A DNA stretch of 64,000 bases from Brevibacillus centrosporus (lineage in GTDB: Bacteria; Bacillota; Bacilli; Brevibacillales; Brevibacillaceae): the NCBI RefSeq assembly GCF_003710815.1, contig NZ_RHHP01000008.1:124001-188000 (forward strand). Reading direction: 5' to 3'. Positions 44,721 through 54,661 of the stretch are shown piece by piece. The position numbers were made by a program, and so were the translations under genes. The notes under the pieces were generated by a model, which had not been told where the DNA came from, did no database searches, and saw only the letters and a program-made list of their open reading frames with translations. Every line of letters begins with the position of its first letter. Position 1 is the stretch's first letter.

Positions 44721-45311
44721 TCAGTCTTTCCATAGATTTGCTATCAACGGCAGTACCCTCGCTTCTACCGCCTCGACATCGAGAGCGTCTACCGGGAGCA
44801 CCGTCGTCGCAGGCAGCCTGGAAAACCATTCTTTTTCGTATGGAAGCATGCGCATCGCTTGGGCAAAAGAGCCGCGGCTTCGGGTCACGTCACCTTCTTT
44901 TCTGGCGGACAGTGTTTTTGTCTGGGCATCCAAATAGATGATGGTATCCGAGCGGCATGAGCGCAGCTCTTTTAGCTCTGCCTTCAATTGTCCCTCGATA
45001 TCCCACTCCTTCCCGATGCTCAACGGATAATGCAGCGTGTAGCACTCGATGTCCTCCGGTCCGCGATCGTAGATGATGTTTGCATCTGGCAGCCGCCGAA
45101 AACGCTCTACCTCGTGCTCGATGAACATCCTCTGATTGATGATAAAGTCTTTTTCTTTTTGCAGATCGAGGGCAAGCTCTTTCCTTTTTTGCACAAGTGC
45201 TGACGGATCTTCATAGATAACCCAAGCATCGCTGATGGCCCTCTCCAATCGTTTTGCCAGCGTCGTCTTCCCGGCAGCCATACCGCCTTGGAGGGAAATA
45301 ACCCGCTTCAT
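44721..45311 (-). CDS. P-loop nucleoside/deoxynucleoside kinase-like protein
   Basis: A 196-residue P-loop protein. The Walker A is QGGMAAGKTTLAK (residues about 8-20), with later DRGPEDIECY resembling the DR-x motif of deoxynucleoside or thymidylate kinases, and a lid-like RKEGDVTRSRGSF. It could equally be an AAA_33-type kinase of another small molecule; the substrate is unknown. It is a single gene ending 12 bases from the convergent thioredoxin-like gene. Confidence 0.7.
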   Translation of the reverse strand: MKRVISLQGGMAAGKTTLAKRLERAISDAWVIYEDPSALVQKRKELALDLQKEKDFIINQRMFIEHEVERFRRLPDANIIYDRGPEDIECYTLHYPLSIGKEWDIEGQLKAELKELRSCRSDTIIYLDAQTKTLSARKEGDVTRSRGSFAQAMRMLPYEKEWFSRLPATTVLPVDALDVEAVEARVLPLIANLWKD

Positions 45312-45370
45312 CTAACTTCCCCCCTTTATCGGAAGAATGGTTGTTCTTTTGCTTCATGCGAACGTCTCTA

Positions 45371-45977
45371 TCACATAGTTGCGAAACAATTCCGCCGCTG
45401 GTGATAACGTATGCCCTGAAATGCAGGAATAATCGTCACCCCGAGCCTGGAGGAAACAAGAGCCGCTATGGTAGGAATATCTTCTCCCTCGAATTTGATC
45501 TGTGGTGTAAAGCCAGCCTCCCGACAAAAGCCGTCTATGGCCTCCCTCATCCCCAAACCTTTCCTGATCCCGATAAAGCCATCCTCGGACAGCTGCTTCA
45601 ATGCGATGGAAGTCCTCCCCGCATAACCGTGTTTCGCCGGAACATACAAAAAAAGCTCCTCGTCGAGCAAAGGATGCCAATGTATCTGTGGGTGAGGATC
45701 AAAGGTACTGATCAAACAGATATCGACCTCTCTGTTGAGAAGCTGCTGAATACTAAACGATGTTTTGTTCTGAAATAGCCGAAATTCTACCTGCGGGTAA
45801 AATTTCGGGCAGGATCGTGATTTCCAGCGTCTGCAGAAATCTCAGCGCCACCGTTCCCGTATAGGGATTTTTCAAATGCTGAATCTCCTGTACGCCCATT
45901 GCAAGCTCTTTTGCCGCCTGTCCAAAGTGCTCAAGCCTTGCCACTACGCGAAAATACTCTAGCTGCTGCCATTCCAT
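45371..45977 (-). pseudogene. LysR-family regulator, decayed
   Basis: The 5' frame (45977-45753) opens MEWQQLEYFRVVARLEHFGQ, then AAKELAM jumps directly to GVQEIQHLKNPYTGTVALRF. About 60 residues of the helix-turn-helix and linker are lost. A frameshift then leads to the 3' frame (about 45715-45371), which holds the effector domain, FDPHPQIHWHPLLDEELFLY and FEGEDIPTIAALVSSRLGVT. The end is also corrupted. A divergent MFS remnant lies next to it, so the old pair was regulator plus transporter. Confidence 0.82.
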
Positions 45978-46091
45978 GAGTAGCGAACCGATAACAAAAA
46001 GGTATCATTTTTATAGAAATAATACATTAGACGCTATCGGTATACAAGGATTACACTCGATAAAGATAAGTAGAACGAGGAGAGGTTTTTC

Positions 46092-46298
46092 ATGTCTTAC
46101 ATCAGGATCGGCAGCACCGTTACTTTTGCCATCCTCTATGGCCCGCAAACATTGATCCATACCTTTTCGGAGTCCTTTGGCATTTCTCCATCTACGGCAA
46201 GCTTTACAGTCTCTTTGGCCTTGCATCGGACCCTTCGTTTGGCAAAGCTTGCAAGCCGAGGAAAGCCTGAGCAGATCACCCCTGTCTCTAGTCCATAG
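46092..46298 (+). pseudogene. Remnant of an MFS transporter
   Basis: A 68-codon frame. After the first residues it contains VTFAILYGPQTLIHTFSESF and GISPSTASFTVSLAL, the conserved first-helix/loop region of MFS sugar or drug transporters (about 40 residues), then unrelated sequence. About 340 residues of the usual transporter are missing. AGGAGAGGTT precedes ATG 46092. The divergent LysR pseudogene beside it decayed too. Confidence 0.7.
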
Positions 46299-46407
46299 AT
46301 GATCAAACAGGTGAGAAACGTTAGAAAACTTGGCTCCGCTAAGCCTTTTGGCGGGGCCTTAGTTGCACTTATACTGGCTAAGAATCTTATAAATTCTTAC
46401 TGTACAA

Positions 46408-46442
46408 AAAAACCGTACGGATTTGATTCCCGTACGGTTTTT
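46408..46442. terminator. Terminator of the gamma-glutamyltransferase gene
   Basis: AAAAACCGTACGG at 46408 pairs with CCGTACGGTTTTT at 46430, symmetric with T tracts both ways. It ends the minus-strand ggt transcript. Confidence 0.9.
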
Positions 46443-46461
46443 CTTATTCGTCTCTCTGCTC

Positions 46462-48072
46462 TTACCAAGCCGCGATGCTGCTGTCTGTACGCATGTCGGT
46501 ACCACCGGAGAGCACGCCATTTTCATCGCGCCAGATGATCTGGCCGCGACCGAAGTAGTTGCCCAGCGACGCCCATTTGATCTGGTGGCCTTTGCGCTCG
46601 AGTGCCAGCGCCAAATGCTCAGGGAAGTGACGCTCGAGCTCGACGACCTTACCTTCTGTCCACTGCCAGCGAGGCGCATCGAGAGAAGCTTGTGGATTCA
46701 GATGGAAGTCGATGGTGTTCATGACAACCTGTACGTGTCCTTGCGGCTGCATGAAGCCACCCATGACGCCAAATGGTCCGACTGCCTTGCCGTCTTTCGT
46801 CAGGAAGCCTGGGATGATGGTATGGAACGTTCTTTTTCCTGGCTCCAAGCGGTTGTCATGAGCAGGGTCCAGCGAGAAGTTGTGTCCACGGTTTTGCATG
46901 GCAATACCGGTTCCCGGAATAACGACGCCAGAGCCGAAGCCCATGTAGTTGCTTTGAATGAAGGACACCATGTTGCCTTCCCCGTCAGCCGTAGCCAAGT
47001 AAACGGTACCGCTTGCGCGAGGATTTCCTGGCTCAGGAGTCAGCGCTTTGGAACCGATCAGTGCACGGCGAGTGTCCGCATATTCATCGGCGAGCAGCTC
47101 TTCTGCCGTCACGCTCATCTGGCCGGATTCGGTGATGTATTTCAAACCATCGGTAAATGCCAGCTTCATGGCTTCGATCTGTTTGTGGTAGGTTTCTGTC
47201 GTGTCTTTGGCATCGAAGTCGAAGCCCTTGAGGATATTCAACGCCATCAGGGCGATCATGCCTTGACCGTTCGGCGGAATTTCCCAGACATCATAGCCGC
47301 GGTAGTTGACGCTCAAAGGTTTTACCCACTCCGGTTCAAATGCAGCCAAATCCTCTTTCGTCAGGAAGCCGCCGCACTCTTTGGAGAACGCATCGATTTT
47401 CTCCGCCAGCTCACCACGGTAGAAGCTTTCCGCGTTCGTCTCCGCGATTTGGCGCAAAGTAGCGGCATGACCCGGTGATTTCCAGATGTCGCCTGCTTTC
47501 GGCAGTTTTCCGCCTGGAATGAAGGTTTCGAACCAATGCGCAAATTCTGGTCCTGTGCACAGCTTGGAAAACTTCTTGTAAGCCACGCTCCAGTAGTGAG
47601 CGAGGGTCGGGGAAAGCGGATAGCCGTTTTCTGCGTAATCGATAGCCGGTTGCAAAACTTCTGTCAAAGGAAGCTTGCCAAAACGTTTCGACAGCGTTGC
47701 CCAGGCAGCAGGTGCACCCGGAACCGTCACAGGCGTCCAGCCGTATGTCGGAATTTCCTCGTGGCCTTTTGCTTTTACGGCTTCGATCGAAATGCTCTGT
47801 GGAGCAGGTCCACTCGAGTTGAGACCATACAGCTCATCCTTTACCCATACCAACGCGAACGCGTCACCGCCGATGCCGTTGGACGTCGGTTCTACGACCG
47901 TCAGGCATGCCGCCGTTGCAATAGCAGCGTCGATGGCGTTTCCGCCTTTTTTCAGGATATCCAAGCCCGCCTGTGCTGCGAGAGGCTGGGAGGTTGCTAC
48001 CATCCCGTTTTTCGCAAAAGTGGTCATGCGCCGTGATGCATACGGGTATTCCATTGCGTCATAATTAACCAT
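46462..48072 (-). CDS. Gamma-glutamyltransferase-family protein (YwrD-like)
   Basis: A 536-residue enzyme precursor of the GGT family. It opens with YPYASRRMTTFAKNGMVATS and has IATAACLTVVEPTSNGIGGD (active-site Gly-Gly region). The probable autoprocessing Thr is in ASGTVYLATADGEGNMVSFI, followed by the MGFGSGVVIPGTGIAMQNRG donor-site stretch. It lacks a signal peptide, so it should act in the cytoplasm, and its length is near B. subtilis YwrD (about 525). The open frame extends 49 codons upstream; ATG 48072 is used. It hydrolyses or transfers gamma-glutamyl groups, for example from glutathione or gamma-glutamyl peptides. The gene lies downstream of two CHR and five peptide-importer genes. 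Confidence 0.87.
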   Translation of the reverse strand: MVNYDAMEYPYASRRMTTFAKNGMVATSQPLAAQAGLDILKKGGNAIDAAIATAACLTVVEPTSNGIGGDAFALVWVKDELYGLNSSGPAPQSISIEAVKAKGHEEIPTYGWTPVTVPGAPAAWATLSKRFGKLPLTEVLQPAIDYAENGYPLSPTLAHYWSVAYKKFSKLCTGPEFAHWFETFIPGGKLPKAGDIWKSPGHAATLRQIAETNAESFYRGELAEKIDAFSKECGGFLTKEDLAAFEPEWVKPLSVNYRGYDVWEIPPNGQGMIALMALNILKGFDFDAKDTTETYHKQIEAMKLAFTDGLKYITESGQMSVTAEELLADEYADTRRALIGSKALTPEPGNPRASGTVYLATADGEGNMVSFIQSNYMGFGSGVVIPGTGIAMQNRGHNFSLDPAHDNRLEPGKRTFHTIIPGFLTKDGKAVGPFGVMGGFMQPQGHVQVVMNTIDFHLNPQASLDAPRWQWTEGKVVELERHFPEHLALALERKGHQIKWASLGNYFGRGQIIWRDENGVLSGGTDMRTDSSIAAW

Positions 48073-48101
48073 GTAGTTTGCCTCCTTATTAACAGTTGAT
48101 C

Positions 48102-48632
48102 CTAGCCAATGAAGATGTACCCGTACACCATGGCTGCTACGATGACAATCGCCGGATGTACTTTCCAAGTCTCCAGGAGCAAATACGAAGCAACGGACAG
48201 AATAATCGTTTGCATCCACCCGATTCCTTCCACAGCTCCCATGATAAATTGGTATGTCATGGTTCCCAATAGTACAGTGACGATTGGACGAACCGATTGA
48301 GTCATGGCCTTTACTTGTGGAGCACTACGGAAAATATTGATGAATTGCAAAAGCAGGATCATGGCGATCGCGGTAGGAGCTACTGTCGCAAAAAGCGCTA
48401 CTGTCGCGCCGGGTACGCCTGCTACCTGATAGCCGACATAGCCCGCGAGCTTGGTCGCAATCGGACTTGGGAGCGCGTTCCCCACCGCCAGCATTTCCCC
48501 GAATTCTTTCACCGACATCCATTTGTAGTGATCGACGACTTCGTTCTGAATCAGCGGAATGCTGGGAGGGCCACCGCCATACCCCAAAATGTTGGAAATG
48601 AAAAACGCCCAGAATAACTGAAAGTAAATCAT
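48102..48632 (-). CDS. Half-size chromate transporter (CHR family, YwrB-like)
   Basis: A 176-residue membrane protein with about six helices, the short CHR form. Its N-terminal GYGGGPPSIPLIQNEVVDHY and VGNALPSPIATKLAGYVGYQ motifs are the CHR signature. Short CHR proteins work as pairs. It starts four bases inside the upstream paralogue (overlap 48629-48632). In B. subtilis ywrA-ywrB encode such a pair next to ywrC and ywrD. Export of chromate is known for some family members; the natural substrate is unclear. Confidence 0.85.
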   Translation of the reverse strand: MIYFQLFWAFFISNILGYGGGPPSIPLIQNEVVDHYKWMSVKEFGEMLAVGNALPSPIATKLAGYVGYQVAGVPGATVALFATVAPTAIAMILLLQFINIFRSAPQVKAMTQSVRPIVTVLLGTMTYQFIMGAVEGIGWMQTIILSVASYLLLETWKVHPAIVIVAAMVYGYIFIG

Positions 48633-49210
48633 GCTGCGCCCTCCTTGCCGTCCTTTTTCTTACGCTTTCGGACCGACCAGGTGGAATAAGCAAAGGAAAT
48701 CACCAAAGCGATTCCCACGACAATTCCCGGATGCCAGTCAAGAAACAGCAAAGCGACCAAGGATAAGGCGAGAGAAACACTTACACCGGTTTTGCTCGGA
48801 GCGCCTTGCCAAGCCTTTTGCAAAAACTCCCAGGTGAGCACACCTGTCATCACTGCGATTACAGGGCCAATCGCCTGAATCATGCCGTAAACCCCCGGTG
48901 CATCCTTCCACTTGTAGATGACTTCCAAGAGAGCGATCATCACGATGACAATCGGCAGTACGACACCGATGTTTGCCACCAGTGCGCCCTTCCAGCCTTT
49001 TACCCGGTAGCCGATAAACGCAGCCAGCTTGGTTGCAATCGGTCCCGGAAGAGCATTCCCCAGTGCCAGATTATCTGCAAAGTCTTCGTCTGTTACCCAC
49101 TTATACTTTTTCACGCACTCGGTGTGGAACAGGGGAACCATCGTAGGTCCTCCCCCGAATCCGAAGATACCGATACGGAAAAACGCGATAAACAGTTGCC
49201 AGTAAATCAT
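48629..49210 (-). CDS. Half-size chromate transporter (CHR family, YwrA-like)
   Basis: A 193-residue paralogue of the preceding protein with FGFGGGPTMVPLFHTECVKK and LGNALPGPIATKLAAFIGYR. About six helices and a basic C terminus (RKRKKKDGKEGAA). The two halves probably form a heterodimer with opposite topology. It lies 21 bases after the oppF-like gene and is translationally coupled to the next CHR gene. Confidence 0.85.
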   Translation of the reverse strand: MIYWQLFIAFFRIGIFGFGGGPTMVPLFHTECVKKYKWVTDEDFADNLALGNALPGPIATKLAAFIGYRVKGWKGALVANIGVVLPIVIVMIALLEVIYKWKDAPGVYGMIQAIGPVIAVMTGVLTWEFLQKAWQGAPSKTGVSVSLALSLVALLFLDWHPGIVVGIALVISFAYSTWSVRKRKKKDGKEGAA

Positions 49211-49231
49211 GGTTGTTCCTCCGTCCTGCCT

Positions 49232-50218
49232 CTAACGGCGAAGTTCACCCGATTGCACCAAATGGCAGGATACCAGTTGTCCGGCTCCGATATCAGCCAG
49301 ACTCGGTACTGTCGTTTTACAAACATCCGTTGCGTAAGGGCAACGTGGATGGAAGGTGCAACCGCTTGGCGGATTTGCCGGACTCGGCAGATCGCCTGTA
49401 AGCAAGATCCTCTCCCGCTTCTGGCGGGGTTTTGCCACTGGTACAGCGGACAGCAAAGCCCGCGTATACGGGTGGCTCGGATTCTCAAACAAGGTTCGTT
49501 TATCGGCAATTTCTACGACGCGGCCCAAATACATGACGGCGATCCGGTCGCACAAATGCTTGACGACTGACAGGTCATGCGAAATGAACATGAGTGTCAG
49601 ATTGAATTCTTTTTTCAAGTCTTTGAGCAAATTGAGTACCTGCGACTGAATCGATACGTCCAGCGCGGATACGGGCTCATCGGCAATGATCAGCTTTGGT
49701 TTGACAACCAGTGCACGTGCGATCCCGATCCGTTGCCGTTGTCCACCCGAGAAGTCGTGGGGATGACGGTTCAGGTGCTCTTTGCGAAGACCAACGATCT
49801 CGATGATTTCTTCGATCGTTTTCTCACGCTCTGCTATCGTACCTATATTGTGTACCATCAGCGATTCCATCAGAATTTGCTTAATCGTCATACGCGGGTT
49901 CAGCGAAGCGTATGGATCCTGGAAAATCATTTGCAAGTCCTTGCGCATTTTGCGCATTTCTTCTTTTGGAAGCTTTGCCAAGTCTTTTCCGTCAAACCAT
50001 ACTTCCCCCGAGCTCGGTTCCAAGAGGCGCATGATGCTTCGTCCTGTGGTGGACTTCCCGCAGCCAGACTCTCCTACGATTCCAAGCGTTTCACCCGGAA
50101 ACACCTGCAGATCGATACCGTCGACAGCTTTGACATACCCTGCCGTCTTCTTTAAAAATCCGCCCTTGATGGGAAAATGCTGTTTTAGCCCTTTTACTTC
50201 CAACAGAGGTTTCGTCAT
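49232..50218 (-). CDS. Peptide ABC importer ATPase, OppF/DppF type
   Basis: A 328-residue ATPase: Walker [29 protein letters not shown] signature, Walker B IIADEPVSALDVS, and the oligopeptide C-terminal domain with YLGRVVEIADKRTLFENPSH, HPYTRALLSAVP and a final GCTFHPRCPYA cysteine motif (Opp_C domain). ATG 50218 follows GGGGGG and gives [11 protein letters not shown]. The start overlaps oppD by four bases (ATGA). Together with OppD it drives dipeptide or oligopeptide uptake. Confidence 0.92.
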   Translation of the reverse strand: MTKPLLEVKGLKQHFPIKGGFLKKTAGYVKAVDGIDLQVFPGETLGIVGESGCGKSTTGRSIMRLLEPSSGEVWFDGKDLAKLPKEEMRKMRKDLQMIFQDPYASLNPRMTIKQILMESLMVHNIGTIAEREKTIEEIIEIVGLRKEHLNRHPHDFSGGQRQRIGIARALVVKPKLIIADEPVSALDVSIQSQVLNLLKDLKKEFNLTLMFISHDLSVVKHLCDRIAVMYLGRVVEIADKRTLFENPSHPYTRALLSAVPVAKPRQKRERILLTGDLPSPANPPSGCTFHPRCPYATDVCKTTVPSLADIGAGQLVSCHLVQSGELRR

Positions 50219-51189
50219 GCTTGTTCCCCCCCATCTGCATACAGCCAGCAGCGGCATTTTTGACCGTCCAGCTGCAACAGCTCAGGCGGCTGTTCATTAC
50301 AGATCGCCATCGCCTTCGAGCAACGAGGAGCAAATCGGCAGCCTTTTGGCATTTGCTGCGGCAATGGTACGGCACCTGGAATTGTTTCCAGGTACTCGCG
50401 TTCGTCGTCAAGCTCCGGAATCGAATTCATCAAACCAATCGTATAAGGATGCTTTGGACTTTCAAACAAGGTGTCTACATCTGTCTCTTCTACGACTTGC
50501 CCCGCGTACATGACAATCACGCGGTCGCACATCTCCGCTACGACGCCCAAATCGTGCGTAATCAGCATGATGGATGTTCCTGTTTTTTCTTTGAGGTCAC
50601 GCATCAGATCGAGGATTTGCGCCTGGATCGTTACGTCGAGAGCAGTCGTCGGCTCATCCGCGATGATCAGCTTCGGATCACAGGACATCGCCATTGCGAT
50701 CATGACCCGCTGACGCATCCCACCAGAGAGCTGATGCGGGAATTCACCGTAGATTTCTTCGGCACGCGGCATCCCTACTGCTTTGAGCATGGCGATCGCC
50801 CGTTCTTTCGCCTGTGCCTTGCTCACTTTCATATGAAGCATGACTGCTTCTTCAATCTGTCTGCCTACTGTATGCAGCGGATTGAGGGAAGTCATCGGCT
50901 CCTGGAAAATCATCGCGATTTCATTACCGCGAACGCGCTGCATGTCTTTTTCCGACAGCCCGAGCACGTCTTTTCCATTAAAACGGATGCTTCCTTCCGA
51001 CTTACCGTTTTGCGGCAGCAACCGCATAATCGACAGGCTGGTTACGCTTTTTCCGCAGCCTGATTCACCTACGACTCCGAGCGTCTCGCCGGCACGGATG
51101 GAGAAGTCGACGCCGTCAACGACACTGACGACACCGCTGTCTGTGCGAAACCGGGTTCTCAGCTGCTCCACTTCCAAGATGGTCGTCAT
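50215..51189 (-). CDS. Peptide ABC importer ATPase, OppD/DppD type
   Basis: A 324-residue ATPase: Walker [26 protein letters not shown] signature, Walker [16 protein letters not shown]-terminal [20 protein letters not shown] and [14 protein letters not shown] 51189 is chosen with AAGGGAG eight bases upstream; the frame also allows GTG 51198. It is 55 bases after the oppC-type gene. Confidence 0.92.
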   Translation of the reverse strand: MTTILEVEQLRTRFRTDSGVVSVVDGVDFSIRAGETLGVVGESGCGKSVTSLSIMRLLPQNGKSEGSIRFNGKDVLGLSEKDMQRVRGNEIAMIFQEPMTSLNPLHTVGRQIEEAVMLHMKVSKAQAKERAIAMLKAVGMPRAEEIYGEFPHQLSGGMRQRVMIAMAMSCDPKLIIADEPTTALDVTIQAQILDLMRDLKEKTGTSIMLITHDLGVVAEMCDRVIVMYAGQVVEETDVDTLFESPKHPYTIGLMNSIPELDDEREYLETIPGAVPLPQQMPKGCRFAPRCSKAMAICNEQPPELLQLDGQKCRCWLYADGGEQA

Positions 51190-51244
51190 CTGCTCCACTC
51201 CCTTCGTTATTTCGTGACCATGTAAATCTTCAATATAAGCTTAC

Positions 51245-52075
51245 CTATTTACGTGAACGCGGATCTAGAACCTGTTGCAAGCCATCACCCAGCAAGTTGA
51301 AGCCAAGTACAACTAAGAAGATCGCAATACCTGGATAAAATGTTGCATAAGGAGCTACGGACATCAATGTTTGAGCCTGGTTCAGCATGCTTCCCCACGA
51401 CGGTGTAGGTGGTTGTACCCCTAGACCGAGATATGAAAGAGAAGCTTCTGCGATAATCCCTGACGCCATCGCCAGTGTCGCTTGAATCATGATCGGGTTG
51501 AGCGCATTCGGCAAGATGTGGCGGAAAATGATGCGAGCATCTTTGACACCGACCGATCTGGCTGCGTGAATGTACTCCATATTGCGAAGAGTCAGTACTT
51601 GACCGCGCGTGATGCGTACGAAAGCCGGAGCAAACCCGATACCAATCGCCAGCATCGCATTGCCGAATCCAGAACCGAGTACGGCGGAAATCGCCAGAGC
51701 CAAGATCAGGAAAGGGAATGCCTGCATCGCGTCAACACTGCGCATAACTACCCACTCGTCCCAAAAACCGCGGTAGTAACCGGACAAAAGCCCGATCGGT
51801 ACGCCGATCAGCATCGCAATCCCAACGGAAATCAAGGCAGCTTCCATGGAGATACGCGCCCCGTAAACGACACGGGAGAAAATATCGCGACCGAGGTCGT
51901 CTGTTCCAAACAAGTGATCGCCGCCAGGAGCAAGCAGGATCTTGTTGTAATCTTGTGCGTTCGGGTCGTAGGGAGCGATCTGAGGAGCAAAGATTGCTAC
52001 AATGATCAGTCCGAGGATGATCACCGCTCCGATGACACCCAACCCGTTTCGGAGAAATTTGCCTAGGGTTTTCAT
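51245..52075 (-). CDS. Peptide ABC importer permease, OppC/DppC type
   Basis: A 276-residue permease: N-terminal helix (GVIGAVIILGLIIVAIFAPQ) then a periplasmic loop (FGTDDLGRDIFSRVVYGARI), five more helices and the EAA-like motif EYIHAARSVGVKDARIIFRH. The C-terminal FNLLGDGLQQVLDPRSRK is conserved. Its start overlaps the oppB stop (TAATG). Confidence 0.92.
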   Translation of the reverse strand: MKTLGKFLRNGLGVIGAVIILGLIIVAIFAPQIAPYDPNAQDYNKILLAPGGDHLFGTDDLGRDIFSRVVYGARISMEAALISVGIAMLIGVPIGLLSGYYRGFWDEWVVMRSVDAMQAFPFLILALAISAVLGSGFGNAMLAIGIGFAPAFVRITRGQVLTLRNMEYIHAARSVGVKDARIIFRHILPNALNPIMIQATLAMASGIIAEASLSYLGLGVQPPTPSWGSMLNQAQTLMSVAPYATFYPGIAIFLVVLGFNLLGDGLQQVLDPRSRK

Positions 52076-53031
52076 TACTCACCCGCTCCTTTCCCGCTCT
52101 TGATGCGTGGATCGATTACTGCGTACAAAATATCTACAGCCAGGTTTACGAGTACAACCAGTACAGCCGACACGAGAATCGCACCTTGTACCGTAACATA
52201 ATCCCGTTTAAATACAGATTCTACAATCAGACGACCAAATCCAGGGATGGAGAAGATCGACTCAGTAATGACCAGACCACCCAAGAGGCCGGCGATCATC
52301 AGACCAGAAGTCGTTACAACTGGCACCATCGCGTTGCGCAATGCATGTCCCAGAATCGTGCGTGCTTCGTTCAAACCCTTTGCTTTTGCTGTACGGATAA
52401 AGTCCATGTTTACCACATCGAGCAAGGAAGAGCGCAGCATGCGCATGAGGACAGCGGATTCACGAAGGCCAGTCGCCACACAAGGAAGAACCATGGCCAA
52501 CAGGTTTTGCGTTGGATTTTCAAAGAAGGAGACGTAGCCCGATGAAGGCAGCCATTGGTTTTCAACCGCGAAGTAGATAATCATCATCATCGCCAGCCAA
52601 AAGCTTGGGATACTCATTCCTCCCAGTGCAGTAAAGGTACTTGTGTAATCAATCCAGGTCCCGCGTCTCGTCGCCGCCAGGATCCCCGCAGGAAACGCGA
52701 TGAGGATCGCTACGAGGAAAGTCCCTATGGTCAACTCCACCGTCGCAGGCAGCCTTTGCTTGATCAATTCAGAGACCGGAATCCGGTCCGTGATGGACAT
52801 CCCCAAATCACCCGTTACCACTTTTCCCAGCCAGGAAAAATATTGCACCACGATCGGCTTGTCTAAACCAAGCTCTGTTCGCAGTGCCTGATAGGCTTCC
52901 GGTGTCGCCTCTTGTCCTAAAATGACCCGGGCAGGATCGCCCGGGATCATATGGATCAAAGAGAAAGTCAGAATCGACACCAGCAGGAGAATCGGGATTG
53001 TCAGCAGTAGACGTCTGACCACAAACATCAT
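52075..53031 (-). CDS. Peptide ABC importer permease, OppB/DppB type
   Basis: A 318-residue permease with six helices. It begins VVRRLLLTIPILLLVSILTF followed by LIHMIPGDPARVILG. The EAA-like motif is DFIRTAKAKGLNEARTILGH, and the C terminus DILYAVIDPRIK is typical. It is co-transcribed from oppA (61-base gap) to the ATPases. Confidence 0.93.
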   Translation of the reverse strand: MMFVVRRLLLTIPILLLVSILTFSLIHMIPGDPARVILGQEATPEAYQALRTELGLDKPIVVQYFSWLGKVVTGDLGMSITDRIPVSELIKQRLPATVELTIGTFLVAILIAFPAGILAATRRGTWIDYTSTFTALGGMSIPSFWLAMMMIIYFAVENQWLPSSGYVSFFENPTQNLLAMVLPCVATGLRESAVLMRMLRSSLLDVVNMDFIRTAKAKGLNEARTILGHALRNAMVPVVTTSGLMIAGLLGGLVITESIFSIPGFGRLIVESVFKRDYVTVQGAILVSAVLVVLVNLAVDILYAVIDPRIKSGKGAGE

Positions 53032-53092
53032 GACAATTCCTCCTCGCTCTTGCTGTTATAGTGTAGTCAAGCTTGAAGCAGAAAGCTTAAGC

Positions 53093-54661
53093 TTATTGCT
53101 TGTCCAGAGTTGCTGTACGGATCAGACCGTCTGGTACATACGTGAAGCCTGTAACTTTTTTGTTCATACCGATCAGAACAAATTGATGGTACATGTAAGA
53201 ATAGCCAGCTTCGTCTTGCAGAAGCTTCGTAGCTTCTTCATACAGAGCTTTACGTTTTGTTTCATCTACTTCACTGCGTGCTTTCATAACCAGCTCATCC
53301 AATTTTGGCAGATCAATACGTCCGTCGTTGTTGGAAGCGCCTTTTACTACGAAGTCATGGAAGTTTTGGTCTGGGTCTTGACGTCCGGACCAGCCCAGTT
53401 GCAGTGCATCGAATTCGCCTTTTTCACCTGTTTCCAGCAATTGACCGTACTCGAGTTTTTCCAGTGTGGCATTAATGCCGTGTTGCTTCCACATATTTTG
53501 CAGGACAGCACCCAATTGTTCGTTTTCAGGAGAAGACGTGATGTACAGTTTAAAGCTGAAGCCGTTTGGTTGTCCGCCTTTTGCCAGCAAGTCTTTGATT
53601 TTCGCAGCGTCAGGAGCGATTGGTGCGTTCAACGCTTCGTTGTACGCCAGGCTGCCTTTAGCAAATGCTGTGCGAGCAGGTGCTGCATAGCCGTTAAACA
53701 GTACTTTTACCAATGCCTCACGGTCGATCGCAGCGTCTACCGCTTGACGCAGATATTTGTTGTCAAATGGTGCACGGGAGTTGTTCAGGTACAGACCTTG
53801 GTAGCCCCATCCGGATTCTGCCGTCAGCGTGAGGTTGGAATCGCCTTTTACTGCCGGAATTTCCTTCACTGGTGTATCGTCGATGATGTCCAGCATGCCG
53901 GAGCGCAGGTTTTGTACTTTCGCAGTACCGTTCGTGAATACTTTGTAAGTCACTTCATCTACTTTCGGTGCGCCACCCCAGTAGTTTTCGTTCTTTTTCA
54001 GGGTAACGTGGTCGCCTTTTACTTGCTCAACAAATGCGAAAGGCCCGGTTCCCACTGGATGGTTCAGATATTGATCGCCATACTGCTTCACAGCTGCTGG
54101 TGAAACCATGGTACCACCACGGTCAGCCAGGATGGACAGGAACGGTGCAAATGGCTCTTTCATTTGTACCTTAACGGTATTTTTGTCAACAACAGTAACG
54201 GAATCAACGAACTTCATATCGCCTTTGCGTTTGGACTTCTCGTCGTTCATGTTGCGCTCGAAGTTGAATTTCACCGCTTCAGCATCGAAATCAGTTCCAT
54301 CGTGGAACTTAACGCCTTGCTTCAGCTTGAACGTATATGTTTTACCATCTGGTGTAACCTCGTAGGATTCAGCCAGCATTGGCACGATTTTCCCGCTTGG
54401 ATCGATTTCGAACAGCTTGTCGTAGAGGCTCGCGTATACTTGGCGATCATACAGTGAAGTCGAGATGTTCGGGTCCATGGAAGGTGGGTCTGCTTTCAGA
54501 CCGATATTAATTACTTTTTTACCTGTAGATGGTGCAGGTGCTGCTGCGTTTCCGCCATCTGTGCTAGGAGCAGCGGTTCCTCCGCCTCCACAACCTGTTA
54601 CCAGCAGCATTGTTCCCAGTACGGCACTCATCAATGTTTTGCTCGCTTTTTTCGAAAACAT
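53093..54661 (-). CDS. Peptide ABC importer binding lipoprotein, OppA/DppA type
   Basis: A 522-residue lipoprotein with signal ending LLVTGC and a Gly/Ala/Ser-rich linker (22-48). The SBP_bac_5 fold carries DPPSMDPNISTSLYDRQVY, TYTFKLKQGVKFHDGTDFDA and the closing EAYTYMYHQ-like region (AGYSYMYHQFV). ATG 54661 with AAAAGGGG upstream is chosen; the longer frame lacks a site. Its length and FGTFFAF-type signature match glutathione- or dipeptide-binding proteins such as GsiB. Co-location with a cytoplasmic gamma-glutamyltransferase suggests gamma-glutamyl peptide or glutathione uptake, an inference. Confidence 0.9.
   Translation of the reverse strand: MFSKKASKTLMSAVLGTMLLVTGCGGGGTAAPSTDGGNAAAPAPSTGKKVINIGLKADPPSMDPNISTSLYDRQVYASLYDKLFEIDPSGKIVPMLAESYEVTPDGKTYTFKLKQGVKFHDGTDFDAEAVKFNFERNMNDEKSKRKGDMKFVDSVTVVDKNTVKVQMKEPFAPFLSILADRGGTMVSPAAVKQYGDQYLNHPVGTGPFAFVEQVKGDHVTLKKNENYWGGAPKVDEVTYKVFTNGTAKVQNLRSGMLDIIDDTPVKEIPAVKGDSNLTLTAESGWGYQGLYLNNSRAPFDNKYLRQAVDAAIDREALVKVLFNGYAAPARTAFAKGSLAYNEALNAPIAPDAAKIKDLLAKGGQPNGFSFKLYITSSPENEQLGAVLQNMWKQHGINATLEKLEYGQLLETGEKGEFDALQLGWSGRQDPDQNFHDFVVKGASNNDGRIDLPKLDELVMKARSEVDETKRKALYEEATKLLQDEAGYSYMYHQFVLIGMNKKVTGFTYVPDGLIRTATLDKQ

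Noticed and set aside
46423..47478. A 351-codon open frame on the plus strand
   Set aside because: Antisense to the gamma-glutamyltransferase gene and starting within its terminator; no recognisable protein.
52922..54103. A 393-codon open frame on the plus strand
   Set aside because: Antisense to the oppB and oppA genes; Cys/Phe-rich shadow peptide.
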